Origin: Neocallimastix lanati (nom. inval.)
Lineage: Eukaryota; Neocallimastigomycota; Neocallimastigomycetes; Neocallimastigales; Neocallimastigaceae
Direction of reading: 5' to 3'
Assembly: GCA_016946835.1 (NCBI GenBank)
Contig: JACVTC010000212.1
Location: 80,001-144,000, forward strand
Length of the DNA stretch: 64,000 nt
Below the pieces are notes generated by a model. It had not been told where the DNA came from. It saw only the letters and a list, made by a program, of their open reading frames with translations, and ran no database searches. Position 1 is the first letter of the stretch. The number at the start of each line of letters is the position of its first letter. The translations under genes were made by a program, and so were the position numbers. Below, piece after piece: positions 1 to 10,535 of this stretch.

Positions 1-142
1 TTTGTAATACACACATATTTTTCAGAATTTCTATTAATTAATTTATTAAAATCATTTATTATATTTGATTTATCTATAAAATATTTTTCTTCAAGTAAAC
101 CTTTAAATTTTTCACACATATCTTCGTTATCTATAATTAACC

Positions 143-146
<4 letters not shown>
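1..146 (-). CDS. AAA-ATPase-like/PD-(D/E)XK protein, N-terminus only (runs off left edge)
   Basis: The minus strand opens with ATG at 146-144 and encodes about 48 residues beginning MGLIIDNEDMCEKFKGL. It is almost identical to the start of the paralog at 4438, so the gene continues beyond position 1. The segment is the lead-in to the AAA-ATPase-like domain (FIDKSNIINDFNKLI) and ends just before the P-loop. The family couples an ATPase to a C-terminal PD-(D/E)XK nuclease fold; it is bacterial in type and amplified in anaerobic fungi, and its cellular role is unknown. A poly-T run (plus strand) lies directly upstream of the start, as in the other copy. Whether the full gene is intact cannot be seen. 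Confidence 0.75.
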
Positions 147-178
<32 letters not shown>

Positions 179-529
179 AATAATTTATATATATTTATTA
201 GAAACTCATTAACAAATGTATAAGTACATTAGCAAAAAAAAAAAATAAATAAATAAATAAAATAAAACTTTTTTTATTTATATATTCACAACTTTTCAAA
301 TAAAAATTAAAATATTGATAATAAACTATTTTTTTTTGAAAATAATTTAATTTTCTTATAAAATAATAAAAAATATTAATTATCATAAAACATCAAATTA
401 AAAATTTCATATAAATAAAGTATGAAATATTTTTAGTATTTTTACCAATCATTTTTTCTTCTTTAATACGTAATTGTATAAAATTTACGAATTAAAAAAT
501 GTATTAAAAATTTTAATATATTAAAAAAT

Positions 530-578
530 TAATGAAATAAAAAAATTTTATTTTGGACAATGTTTTTATTTAATTATT
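530..578 (-). repeat. 45-bp segment inverted relative to its paralogous flank
   Basis: Around the motif ATTTTATTTTGGACAATG this stretch is the reverse complement of 4826-4870, although sequence on both sides is collinear with that copy. A third copy of the same motif lies at 5158-5205, in the orientation of the 4826 copy. The ends are short TAAT/ATTA palindromes. Confidence 0.6.
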
Positions 579-814
579 TAATTAATTCCATTATTGTAAT
601 TTCTTTATTCACTTCATTTTGTAAAAGAAAATAAGATATGCTCTATCATTAACATTTACTTCTTCAATATAATACTTTACTCTTTCATTAACATTTACTC
701 CTTCAATATAATACTTTATTTGAGCATGAAAGTATGCTTAAATTATTATAATTAATTTTAAAATATATATTCAATTTTTTCCTTTGGAATACTTTCAATC
801 AGGTGTAATTTTCT

Positions 815-958
815 AAAATTTGCAACATTATTTTGACATTTTTAATTAATGTCACTTTCAACATTTCATTGGAATATTCTATCAAATCATAAATATTAGT
901 TTATCACTTCTTTTTTTTGAAGCGTATATAAATATTTTACAATTCTTTATTTCGAATG
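815..958 (-). pseudogene. Decayed scrap of AAA-ATPase/nuclease gene
   Basis: This stretch aligns on the minus strand with the middle of the AAA-ATPase/nuclease paralog (compare 3155-3295), around the residues MLEVTLHKNVKRM. Landmarks kept include TTTTGACATTTTTA, AATGTCACTTTCAACATTTC and TTCTTTATTTCG. The rest is eroded, with many substitutions and indels. It joins the duplicated upstream flank directly on its left, so two parts of the gene family have been brought together by deletion or rearrangement. Confidence 0.65.
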
Positions 959-984
959 TTTCTCTAACACATAATATCTAATTG

Positions 985-1240
985 ACTTTCAAAAGAGGAA
1001 TTTTAATTCCTTTTGGTAGCGTGACCATATAGAGCGATATGGACTCTAGTATTCCTTTCTTGTTTAACTGTTTTTTTTTTTTTATTAGCATTGGCGCTCC
1101 TGATAACAGTGTTTTTATGTTTACTAAATAGGAATCATTGGTGATTCGAAACAGTTAAACATTATTTCGTTTAAGAAAACTGCTGTTTTTCAAAAAGTTG
1201 GATTCCTGATATAGTATAAGTATTAATTTGACATCCACAA
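985..1240 (+). repeat. Unclassified dispersed repeat R1, copy 1
   Basis: About 255 bp here recur in opposite orientation at 42645-42920 with clear but imperfect identity. Shared blocks include GGAATTTTAATTCCTTTTGG, GCGATATGGACT, CCTGATAAC, GGTGATTCGAAACAGTTA and GGATTCCTGATATAG. A poly-T tract of different length sits in the middle of both copies. The unit contains the hairpin CCATAT-6nt-ATATGG and the pair GTTTAACTGTT / AACAGTTAAAC. No ORF is present. Both copies adjoin AAA-gene debris. It could be a SINE, a MITE or a structured RNA remnant. Confidence 0.55.
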
Positions 1241-1585
1241 AGGTTATTCCAATAGGTTTTATTTTTATTTCTTATATTTTTGAGTCTTCCACCCTGAAAG
1301 AGATTAAAAATTTTGGAAATACACAATAATAATAATAATAATACAACTCCAAAGTTTCAAAATATTCAGTTTAAAACAATATTTTTTTTTTTTTTTTTTT
1401 TATTTATTTATTTATTTATTTAACGGCAGCAAACTTGATTCATCTTTATTAATTAAATATTAAATAATATATATAATAAAAAGATATATATAAAAAAAAA
1501 AAAAAAAAAAAAAAAATTAAACAATATAAAATATTTGAAACAATTTTTTAATTATTTCTAGAATTTTTGATTACTTATTTCTTAC
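1241..1585. other. Non-coding spacer with homopolymers and simple repeats
   Basis: This holds an (AAT)n run near 1327-1342, a poly-T followed by (TTTA)n at 1381-1422, and a poly-A at 1494-1517. The stretch 1540-1598 (minus strand) matches the 3' flank of the AAA genes (compare 45795-45835) and is the continuation of the gene at 2673, displaced by the LINE insertion. No gene is recognised. Confidence 0.5.
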
Positions 1586-1595
1586 AATTTTTATT

Positions 1596-1598
<3 letters not shown>

Positions 1599-1629
<31 letters not shown>

Positions 1630-2527
1630 CAGGGAAGAGAATACACTTCCAAAAATTTATTAAATTTTATTTTAAAAAATACATGTAGGTGAAAAGTACA
1701 TTTGAAAATTAAAAATAAAAAATTTAAAAAATAAAAAAAAATAAAAAGCTCGAAAATACTATGTATTTCGGCAAGTTGTACTATGCGGGAATTTTTCCCT
1801 TCCTATCAAATAAAAAAGAAATAAAACTTAGAAGTAACATCTTTAAAATAGATAGTGTGGTGTCCACTAAACTCTCCCCGGATTCATCATTTATTGAACT
1901 ACTAGGGCAAGATTCATCCTTCGTAGCAATAGATGACGATCCTGTATTATCATTATGCCTTATCAGTACGACGTCGACGCTCTTGGATAAGTTTGGTATT
2001 TTGCAATACCTATCAAATAATAGCTCAAACGAACTACTTATGATAGGTATTGCACTTGTTAAGAATTCCGCCAAGCCCACAATTTTTGGAACAGGTGACT
2101 CAGATGAACCTTTGAAAAGTAGTTCATTTAATTGTCTCTGTTCCCCACTATCGAAATGTAGCTCATTTAAAACTAAAGTCCCACCAAGAAGGAACAAGTA
2201 TATATAATGATTGATATAATCTTCAAAAGTAGAAATAGAGTCATAGGAAGAAAGAGGATTAAACGCTCTAATCTTCCTAAGGAATAAAACATAGAGATCA
2301 TCGATGAAATTTAAAGAATTCCATCTAAAAGATGCAAGAGCATCGCATTTAAAAATCCAATGTTCAAAAGATTGATTATCTTCGCCACAACAGGGGCAAG
2401 ACTTGGGACAATCTTCTGAAACTCTACCCATTCTAATAGCAATAGTAGTGTTGTATTTATAACCACAGCGTAAACGTATAATCCACGAAAATCCTAAGTT
2501 GAATTGGGGATATTTTAAGCTAAGCAT
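1599..2527 (-). mobile_element. 5'-truncated LINE (non-LTR retrotransposon) insertion
   Basis: The element reads on the minus strand. It is flanked by a perfect 13-bp direct repeat, AATTTTTATTAAA at 1586-1598 and 2528-2540, and carries an A-tail of about 27 nt (the poly-T at 1599-1626 on the plus strand) after a 3' UTR of about 150 bp ending TGTCT. This is the signature of target-primed reverse transcription. Only the last 0.9 kb of the element is present, a typical 5' truncation. The insertion lies in the 3' flank of the AAA gene at 2673. The intact flank in the paralogs (7640-7670, 45790-45830) shows the empty site. Confidence 0.85.
1781..2527 (-). pseudogene. LINE ORF2 C-terminus with zinc-knuckle motif
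   Basis: This 248-codon frame starts at the truncation point, so its Met is probably internal. The motif C-P-C-C-G followed by F-E-H-W-I-F-K-C (C-x2-C-x8-H-x4-C) is the C-terminal zinc-binding motif of LINE ORF2 proteins, preceded by an IIRLRCG stretch typical of the region after the reverse transcriptase. The remaining 170 residues are serine-rich and unrecognised. Endonuclease and reverse transcriptase are absent because of the 5' truncation. The long uninterrupted frame suggests a fairly recent insertion. The clade cannot be assigned. Confidence 0.6.
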
Positions 2528-2672
2528 AATTTTTATTAAATAAACTTATTATTATATTATAAAATTTTTATTATATATAAAAAAAATTCATTTACTTTAA
2601 TCATTTTTTTTATATATTTTTCACAATTTAAAAATTTATTTATGATTTTAATAGTATTGGAAATTAATTTTT

Positions 2673-4438
2673 TTAGGGTTTATGACGACTACTCCTCAAT
2701 CTTTTATTTTCACCATTAATTTCAAGTTCATTGCTCCTTTTCCTCTCAGCTTCTGATTCTGTTGTTGATAATAACTTCATATTGTTATTGTATTCTTCTA
2801 TTACGCAACTATATTCTACTTTTTTCTGGTCATAATTTATTCCAATTAATAAAATATTTCCATAATATCCTTTTTCTTTTAATCCATTATAATACTTTTT
2901 TCGATGTATATGCTTAATAGCTTCTTTTGCTGTACTATTCACTTTTAATTCAATTATTATAATTTTTCCATTTACTTTATTTTTTTCTTTGGGAAGAAAA
3001 ATAATATCCGTTGTTCCATTATCATTAGGATATTCTTCAACAATATCATACTTCGTTCGAGCATTAAAATATGAATAATCTATAAAACGTTTTAAATGTG
3101 CATGATCAATTTTATCTTCAAGAATAATTTTTTCCATGGGGGATTTATCTAAAATTTCATACATTCTTTTGACATTTTTATGTAATGTCACTTCCAACAT
3201 TTCATCCGAATTCTTTATCATATTATAGAAATATTGCATATCACTTTCTTTATCGTTTAAAGCCTTTATAAATTCTTCCTTCAATTCTTTATTTGGTATG
3301 GATATTTTTCCATTATAGTATGTTAAATATCCAAAAGTAACCATTTTTGAATATAATATTTCCTTTACATGTTCTTTTTCTTCTGATTCCTTTCGGATAT
3401 CTTCTACTCCATAATTTTCTAATTTTATTTCAATTTCATTACCATTAATCAATTCTAAAATATCTTCTTTTACACCAACGATATCATAATTATTCATTTT
3501 TTTCAGCTCATTGAAACTTCCCGTTTGTGACCAATAATTTTCAATGATATTCGAATTTAATGCTTGAATAACTGACCATGTATTATAAATTTTTTCACCA
3601 TTATAAGATTTATATCCATTATACCAGCTTTTTAAATTTTCAAAGGATAAATTTTTATTTTTTTCACATAGTTCATTAACTTCATCTTCCGTAAATCCAA
3701 AATATTCGTAATATTGATTATCATTTAACATAGTATATTCCGAAAAACAATTTAATGAAAACTGAGATAATTACTTCGTAATTGTTGTTATTCCTGTCAT
3801 ATAAACAAAGGCTAAATAGGAACGATCTTTAATTAAATACTTTAAAAAATTAATATAATCGTAGCGTTCTTTATCTGTAAACTTTTTATTGGTGATTATG
3901 TAGTCCCATTCATCAATAACAAGAATAAACTTTTTATCGGTTTCTAAATATAAATTTTTTTAAATTTACAACTATATCATCATCATAATCTTTTAATACT
4001 TTAGAGTTAGGAAATAGTTCTTCAATATCTATTTTTAATTTACTATTAATTGAAGATATAAAAGAACGTAAATTTTTGAAAGAAAAAACATTGTTTGATA
4101 AATCTAAATATAAGGTATGATATTTTCCTTGAAATTCTTTATATTGTTTAATTTCGTTTTTTTTTCTCTTTATTATCGGAACTTTTTCCTTTGGATACTT
4201 TTAATTTATCAAATATTTCTTTAGAATCAATACTTTTACTATAATACGTTACTAACATGGCTGCTATTGAAGTTTTACCAAATCTTTTTGGTTTTGTAAT
4301 ACACACATATTTTTCAGAATTTCTATTAATTAATTTATTAAAATCATTTATTATATTTGATTTATCTATAAAATATTTTTCTTCAAGTAAACCTTTAAAT
4401 TTTTCACACATATCTTCGTTATCTATAATTAACCCCAT
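2673..4438 (-). pseudogene. AAA-ATPase-like/PD-(D/E)XK nuclease gene, disrupted
   Basis: The minus-strand gene starts with MGLIIDNEDMCEKFKGL (4438). It carries the AAA-ATPase P-loop in the form TKPKRFGKTSIAAML and a Walker B region ending in DEWDYI. The second half (3731-2673) is an open 352-codon frame with the family's YGVEDIRKE segment and the nuclease core: D in TTDIIFLP, then IIELKV with the E-x-K pair, and a basic tail ending SSRHKP. Relative to the open paralog at 44079 the reading frame is interrupted about three times: a +1 change after the lysine-rich A-run near 4150, a +1 change in an A-run near 3960, and a stop near 3770. The family's function is unknown. Homopolymer sequencing error could explain the A-run changes. 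The gene forms a divergent inverted pair with 5765-7504. Confidence 0.8.
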
Positions 4439-4857
4439 TTTTTTTTTTTTTTTTTCTTGTAATGATTTATATATATTTATTATGAACTTATTAACAAAAG
4501 AGTATCTATTTTATCAAAAAAAAAAAAAAATTAATAATAATAATAATTAATAAACAAATAAATTATAACTTATTTTATTTACATATTCTCTAAATTATTA
4601 TTAATATACCTTTTTTTTTTTTTTGAAAATATTTTAATTTTTTTATAAAATATTAATTTTCAAACAATATCAAATTAAAAATTGAATATAAATGAAGTAT
4701 GAAATATTTTTAATGTATTTTATTAATCATTTTTTTTTTCTTCTTTTATTAATTAAATACGTAATTGTATAAAATTTACGTATTAAAAATGTATTAAAAA
4801 TTTTAATATATTAAAAAAATTAATTAAATAAAAACATTGTCCAAAATAAAATTTTTA
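4439..4857. other. Upstream flank of AAA gene (duplicated, non-coding)
   Basis: This stretch corresponds to 147-540 of the left copy. It has a poly-T at 4439-4455, an AAT-rich stretch near 4535 and conserved AT-rich upstream blocks. It presumably contains the promoter, but no TATA element can be told apart from the background. Confidence 0.5.
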
Positions 4858-5205
4858 TTTCATTAATTCTATTATTGTAATTTCTTTATTCACTTCATTT
4901 TGTAAAAGAAAATAAAATCTACTCTTTCATTAACATTTACTCCTTCAATATAATACTTTATTTGAGCATGAAAGTATGCTTAAATTATTATAATTAATTT
5001 TAAAATATATATTCAATTTTTTCCGTTGGAATACTTTCATGCTCAAATAAAGTATTATATTGAAGGAGTAAATGTTAATGAAAGAGTAGATTTTATTTTT
5101 TATTATCTCAAAGAAAAAAATGAAATAAAGATATAAATTATTATAATGGAATGAATTTAATAATTAAATAAAAACATTGTCCAAAATAAAATTTTTTATT
5201 TTACG
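4826..5205. repeat. 36-40 bp direct repeats flanking the foldback
   Basis: The sequence around AAAACATTGTCCAAAATAAA occurs at 4826-4870 and again at 5158-5205 in the same orientation, bracketing the foldback. It could be part of the element's ends or a long duplicated target. Confidence 0.6.
4858..5160. repeat. Foldback (long inverted repeat), about 300 bp
   Basis: The left arm (about 4858-4980) runs from ATTCTATTATTGTAATTTC through ACTTTATTTGAGCATGAAAG. The right arm (about 5028-5160) is its reverse complement, through CTTTCATGCTCAAATAAAGT to TTATTATAATGGAATGAATT. The arms are about 120 bp and separated by about 50 bp. It contains no ORF. It may be a MITE-like foldback. A trimmed version with the same right end lies at 43880-44037, directly joined to the AAA gene there, and the left copy (580-745) has only one arm. 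Confidence 0.7.
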
Positions 5206-5349
5206 AATACTTACGAAGAAATTCCTAGCATATGTGTTCATTTGCACGTAGCTAAACTACGAATATTCAATCGAAAGTGGTTCATTTCGCCAATTTTTAA
5301 AATACAAATTTTCAATACGCCATTTATTTTTAATGGCTTGTAAAATTTT

Positions 5350-5507
5350 GGGGTGTGTCATTTCGAAAATTTTTATTACATAAATTTGTATTTTGTTGTA
5401 GTGTAGTAAAGTTTTAATAAAATTAAGAGGCTTAAAATTAAAAATATTTAAGCCATACAACAAAATACAAATTTATGTAATAAAAATTTTCGAAATGCAC
5501 ACTCCCC
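5350..5507. mobile_element. 158-bp MITE with TIRs shared with the Mutator-like element
   Basis: The termini are GGGGTGTGTCATTTCGAAAA on the left and its near reverse complement ending TTTTCGAAATGCACACTCCCC on the right; each arm is about 50 bp and continues to ACAACAAAATACAA. The loop holds a smaller hairpin around GGCTTAAAATTAAAAATATT. The terminal sequence equals the ends of 38628-42553 and an internal copy at 40310, so this is a non-autonomous relative of that DNA transposon. No clear target duplication is visible. The flank 5205-5349 carries the same CATTTCG and GCCAT subterminal motifs. Confidence 0.75.
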
Positions 5508-5764
5508 ATTTCATTTATAATTAATATTTTATAAGAAAATTAAAATATTTTCAAATAGAACATTTTATTAAATAATATTTTAATTTTTATTTGAAAAGGA
5601 GTGAATATATAAAAACGCAAGTTTTAATTTATTTATTTATTTATTTATTTATTTATTTTTTTTAATTATATAATCATTCTTTTGTTAATATATTCATAAT
5701 GAATATATTTAAATCATAAATAAAAAAAAAAAAAAAAAAAAAAGGTTATTATTATTGATAATAT
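5508..5764. other. AT-rich spacer before the AAA pseudogene
   Basis: Contains a (TTTA)n run at 5625-5655 and a poly-A at 5720-5743 that abuts the gene, where the paralog has poly-A followed by ATG. The original ATG is not present here. No other gene is seen. Confidence 0.5.
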
Positions 5765-7504
5765 TGATATGCGTGAAACATTTAAAGGTTTACATGAAGA
5801 AAAATATTTTGTAGATAAATCAAATATAATAAATGATTTTAATAAATTAATAGAAGATGAATCTTCTAAATATGTATGTATTACAAAACCAAGAAGATTT
5901 GGTAAAACCTCAATAGCAGCCATGTTAGTAACGTATTATAGTAAAAGTATTGATTCTAAAAAAATATTTGATAAATTAAAAGTATCAAAAGGAAAAAGTT
6001 CTCGTAATAAAGTGAAAAAAAAACAAAATTAAACAATATAAAGAATTTCAAGGAAAATATCACACTTTATATTTAGATTTATCTAAAATGTTTTTTCTTT
6101 CGAAACTTTAAACGCATTTATATCTTCAATTAATATGAAATTAAAAATAGATGTTAAAAAACTACTTCCTAACTCTAAAGTATTAAAGGAATATGATGAT
6201 GATATAGTTGTAAATGTACAAAATTTATATTTAGAAACAGATAAAAAGTTTATTCTTGTTATTGATGAATGGGACTACATAATCACCAGTAAAAGGTTTA
6301 CAGATAAAGAACACGACGATTATATTAATTTTTTAACGTATTTAATTAAAGGTAATTCCTATTTAGCCTTTGTTTATATGAAAGGAATAACTGCAATTGC
6401 GAAGGAATTATCTCAATCTTCATTAAATTTTTTACAGAATATACTATGTTAAATGATAAAAAATATTATAAATATTTTGGATTTACGGAAGAAGAAGTTA
6501 ATGAACTATGTAGTAAAAATAAAAAGTTAACCTTTGAAGATTTAGAAAGTTGGTATAATGGATATAAATCGTCTAATGGTAAAAAAATTTATAATACATG
6601 GTCAGTTATTCATGCATTAAATAAGAATAACATTGAAAATTATTGGTCACTAACAGGAAGTTTTAAGGTGGTAAAGAGAATGATTAATTATGATATCGTT
6701 GGTGTTAAAGAAGAAATTTTAGAATTGATTAATGGTAATGAAATTGAAATAAAATTAGAAAATTATGGAGTAGAAGATATCCGAAAGGAATCAGAAGAAA
6801 AAGAACATGTAAAGGAAATATTATATTCAAAAATAGTTACTTTTGGATATTTAACATACTATAATGGAAAAATATCCATACCAAATAAAGAATTGAAGGA
6901 AGAATTTATAAAGGCTTTAAACGATAAAGAAAGTGATTTGCAATATTTCTATAATATGATAAAGAATTCCGATGAAATGTTGGAAGTGACATTACATAAA
7001 AATGTCAAAAGAATGTGTGAAATTTTAGATAAATCCCCCATGGAAAAAATTATTCTTGAAGATAAAATTGATCATGCACATTTAAAACGTTTTATAGATT
7101 ATTCATATTTTAATGCTCGAACGAAGTATGATATTGTTGAAGAATATCCTAATGATAATGGAACAACGGATATTATTTTTCTTCCCAAAGAAAAAAATAA
7201 AGTAAATGGAAAAATTATAATAATTGAATTAAAAGTGAATAGTACAGCAAAAGAAGCTATTAAGCATATACATCAAAAAAAGTATTATAATGGATTAAAA
7301 GAAAAAGGATATTATGGAAATATTTTATTAATTGGAATAAATTACGACCTGAAAAAAGTAGAATATAGTTGCGTAATAGAAGAATACAATAACAATATGA
7401 AGTTATTATCAACAACAGAATCAGAAGCTGAGAGGAAAAGGAGCAATGAACTTGAAATTAATGGTGAAAATAAAAGATTAAGGAGTAGTAGTAGTAAACC
7501 ATAA
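5765..7504 (+). pseudogene. AAA-ATPase-like/PD-(D/E)XK nuclease gene, disrupted (plus copy)
   Basis: This is a close paralog of 2673-4438 in opposite orientation. The family's first nine codons follow the poly-A tract without an ATG; the first available Met (5769) aligns with Met10 of the other copy. Visible features are the P-loop segment ITKPRRFGKTSIAAML, Walker B ILVIDEWDYIIT, and the nuclease core TDIIFLP...IIELKV, with the last 352 codons (6446-7504) open. About three interruptions separate the N-terminal, middle and C-terminal frames. The first is a +1 change after the lysine-rich A-run, at the same place as in the minus copy. The 3' UTR (7505-7690) is shared with the other copies. The N-terminal half is probably dead; the C-terminal half alone remains well conserved. 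Confidence 0.8.
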
Positions 7505-7874
7505 AATAATTAATTTCAAATACTATTAAAATCATAAAGAAATTTTTAAATTGTAAATAACATATAAAAAAAATGATTAAAGTAAATGAATTTTTTTTAT
7601 ATATAATAAAAATATTATAATATAATATTTATAATTTTATTTAATAAAAGTTGTAAGAAATAACTAATTAAATGTTATTTTAAATTTTTTGAAAAATTCT
7701 TAATAAAAAAATAATTATAAATTTATATAAATTATAACTAATTCATACATTGAGATACTATTATCAAATTTACTATAATTATAATTAATCATACATTTTA
7801 TTATAAATTGAAATATTTTATTTAAGTTTTATTATTAAATTTTATTTATTATATATTAATTATATAATAAGGTA
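7505..7874. other. AAA gene 3' flank and AT-rich spacer
   Basis: 7505-7690 matches the 3' flanks at 2530-2672 (inverted) and 45663-45830, marking the extent of the duplicated AAA unit. 7691-7874 is featureless AT-rich sequence. Confidence 0.5.
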
Positions 7875-8114
7875 ATTACAAGAAACATAAATTTTATGAA
7901 AAATTTTCGTATATTTATACTTTTTACAAATGTGGCGTAACTAAACAAATAACGAATTATGTTAAAACACATGTCAATATAACATGTGATCAATTCTATT
8001 ACTAATACATAAATTACAATAACAATATTATAATTCTATTAATTTCTAAATTATTAATTATTACTAATAAAATAAATTATATTGAATAAATAGATGATTC
8101 TTTTTCTTCTAACA
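7875..8114 (-). repeat. Ty1/copia 3' LTR
   Basis: On the minus strand the LTR begins TGTTAGAAG immediately after a purine tract (GAGGGGGAA, 8115-8123). It contains the block ending TTACGCCACA (7931), shared with the solo LTR at 38770-39011. The inner boundary (8114) is firm; the outer end near 7875 is inferred from the length of that solo LTR (242 bp). Confidence 0.65.
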
Positions 8115-10117
8115 TTCCCCCTCAGACCAGAATGTTTGTTTGTCAAAAATTTGGTCTGTAAATATTTTCATTTTTGGTCCATTTATATCTTTGGTTAAAT
8201 AATCAGCAAGCATTTTTTCTGTATTGATATATTCGAGGATTATTTTATTATTTTGAATGTTGTCTTTATTAAAATAATATTTTATTTCTATATGTTTTAA
8301 TTTATTATTGAGTTCCCCATTTTCGATTATTGTTTTACTTGCAATATTATCTGTGAATACTTTTAGAGGATTTTTAAAATTGAATAACTCGTAGAGAATA
8401 TTTCTAATATATAAGACTTTCTTTGTACATTCGGCCATTGCAATATATTCAGTTTCACAAGTGGATGTGGCAACTACTGACTGCTTTTTGGATTGCCAGC
8501 AAATTGGATCATTATTCATTAGTACTATGTATCCCGAAGTTGATTTTCTATCATTTGGATCTCCACCAAAGTCAGAGTCAGTGTAAGCTACGATTTCCCC
8601 CTGTCCTTTGTATGTAATCTTAAAATTTTTAGTATATTTTAAATATTTTAAAATATTCATTACCTTTTTCCAGTCTGAATATTTTGGATTTTCAGAATTT
8701 CTGGAAGCCTTTCCTACAGAAAATGAAATGTCTGGTCTTGTGCATCTTCCTAAGTAGATTAAAGCACCAATAGCACTTTTATATGTTGTTTTATCGAAAG
8801 GTTTGTCTTCTTTTAAATTCTTGTCTTCTCCAGTACAAGGTGTTTTAACTTTTCTTGTATTTTTAATATTAAATTTTTGTAAAATGTCTTCTATTAATTG
8901 TTCTTGTGATATAGTGTATTTATGATTATCTGATTCAATCTTTATTCCAAGTAAATAGTCAGCATGATTACATTTGGATATTTTAAATTTCCTTTTTATT
9001 TTATTTATTATGTCATTAATTTGTTCATTTTTTCCAGTAATTAACAAGTCATCAACGTAAATACCAATTATACATACGACTTTACCTCCCACCATTTTCT
9101 TAAAAATACAAGGTTCAGAAATTAGCCGAGAAAAATTGTTATTTTTAAGAAAATTAGTAAAAACAATATTCCATTGTCGGCCTGATTGTTTAAGGCCGTA
9201 TAGGGCTTTATGAAGTAGCCAGTATCCTTTACCAAAATTGACATCACCTGGAGGAATATTAACATAAATATTTTTATCAAGAGGAGCATTTAAATATGCA
9301 GCTTTTATATCCAGTTGCATAATATTCCATTTAAACTTGGAAGCTAATGATAAAAGTAATTTAAGGCAGTCAATGTTCAAGGTAGGTGAATAAGTTAATT
9401 CGTAGTCAATGCCTTTTTTCTGAGTGAAACCTCTGGCTACAAGGCGAGCTTTGTACTTTACAATGTTTCCATATGCATCTCTTTTAACAGTATATACCCA
9501 TTTCGTAGATACGGGAGAAATACCGGTGGGAAGATATTTAATAAATGACATTGTATCATTGTCTTATAGGTTTTTAAGTTCTTGAGCCATAGCCTCTTTC
9601 CATTTCAAGTTGTTTGGAGATGATAATGCTTGTTTATAAGTTAGAGGACTATCAGTGGTGATTGTAGAAATGTTTTCCAAGTTATCTAAAGTTAAATTGT
9701 CAGATTTTTGTTTCTTTGAATAATTATTAATAATTGGACTACCAGATCTTTTAATTGATGAATTAAATGATTGTTTAAATTTTTTAGTCGAATTTGATTC
9801 TTTTTGATTTTAATTTCTTTTTAAAGGGATAAAATTTTGAATATGATCATTATAGTTAATTTTCTTATTAGTGTTTTCATTATCGGAAATTGAAAGTTTC
9901 CTTTTCGTGGATTTGTTAAATGAGTCATTTGGGATTGTTCTTTCTTTATTATTAGTATTAATAGTTGGATGAGAAATAGTTCTTTCATTGTTGACATTAA
10001 TTGAATTAAGATCATCTGCTAATTTGTTAATTATATTTTCTGTATTGTCATTAATTAGTTTTTGATTATCAATTGAGTTATCATTATCTATTATATCTTT
10101 ATTATTATTGTTGTTAC

Positions 10118-10178
<61 letters not shown>

Positions 10179-10535
10179 TTGTTCAGTATAAATAATATTT
10201 TCGTTGTTATTAATAAGTGTATTATTAATATCTATATTAGTGTTAATAAATCCTGTTTCAGTAATATAATTATCGTTATTGAATATGTTTATAGGCAAAT
10301 TTTGAAAACTATTATTAGAAATTATTGTTCCGGGAGTAGACTCATCAAATACGGCTTCTCTTACAAGATGAATATTGAGTTCTTTAGAATCCATAATTAT
10401 GTAACAATTTGATTCGATATTAAGTCCTAAAAATATACCTTTGGAAGCATTACTTTGGAATTTTGATTTGTTTTTAGCAAAACTTTTATAATAAGCGACG
10501 CATCCGAATACTTTAATATTGTAAAGATTTAATAA
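8115..10535 (-). mobile_element. Ty1/copia retrotransposon fossil, pol 3' half
   Basis: Reading on the minus strand, the parts in order are: the end of integrase (VFGCVAYY, then a PETR-type region with FDESTPG), an asparagine-rich linker coded by an (AAT)n array at 10115-10177, copia reverse transcriptase (KWVYTVKRD, KARLVARGF, YVDDLLITG), and copia RNase H (TDSDFGGD, KHIEIKYYF), then the purine tract and the 3' LTR. Gag, the integrase core and the 5' LTR are not in the window. The element is broken, with a few breaks, and is probably of middle age because the reverse transcriptase frame is still long and open. Confidence 0.85.

Larger units (their letters stand above)
1..780. repeat. Segmental duplication, left copy (partner about 4296-5030)
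   Basis: The 5' end of an AAA-ATPase gene plus about 630 bp of upstream flank match 4296-5030 in the same orientation. Shared landmarks are the poly-T before the ATG, the pair of motifs TATGAAATATTTTTA and GTAATTGTATAAAATTTACG, and the string ACTTTATTTGAGCATGAAAG. Indels and substitutions are common in A/T runs. Apart from the partial gene I see no coding sequence in 147-814. The duplication shows that the AAA genes multiply as blocks that include their upstream region. Confidence 0.75.

Noticed and set aside
198-386. Minus-strand ORF of 62 codons rich in F, I, Y
   Set aside because: Low-complexity AT-rich translation in a duplicated non-coding flank; not conserved in the paralogous flank.
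1761-2207. Plus-strand ORF of 148 codons
   Set aside because: It is antisense to the LINE ORF2 end, which has the zinc-knuckle motif and transposon boundaries.
4100-4200. Intron at the lysine-rich break of the AAA gene
   Set aside because: The open paralog at 44079 reads straight through the site without extra sequence, and no donor/acceptor pair is seen.
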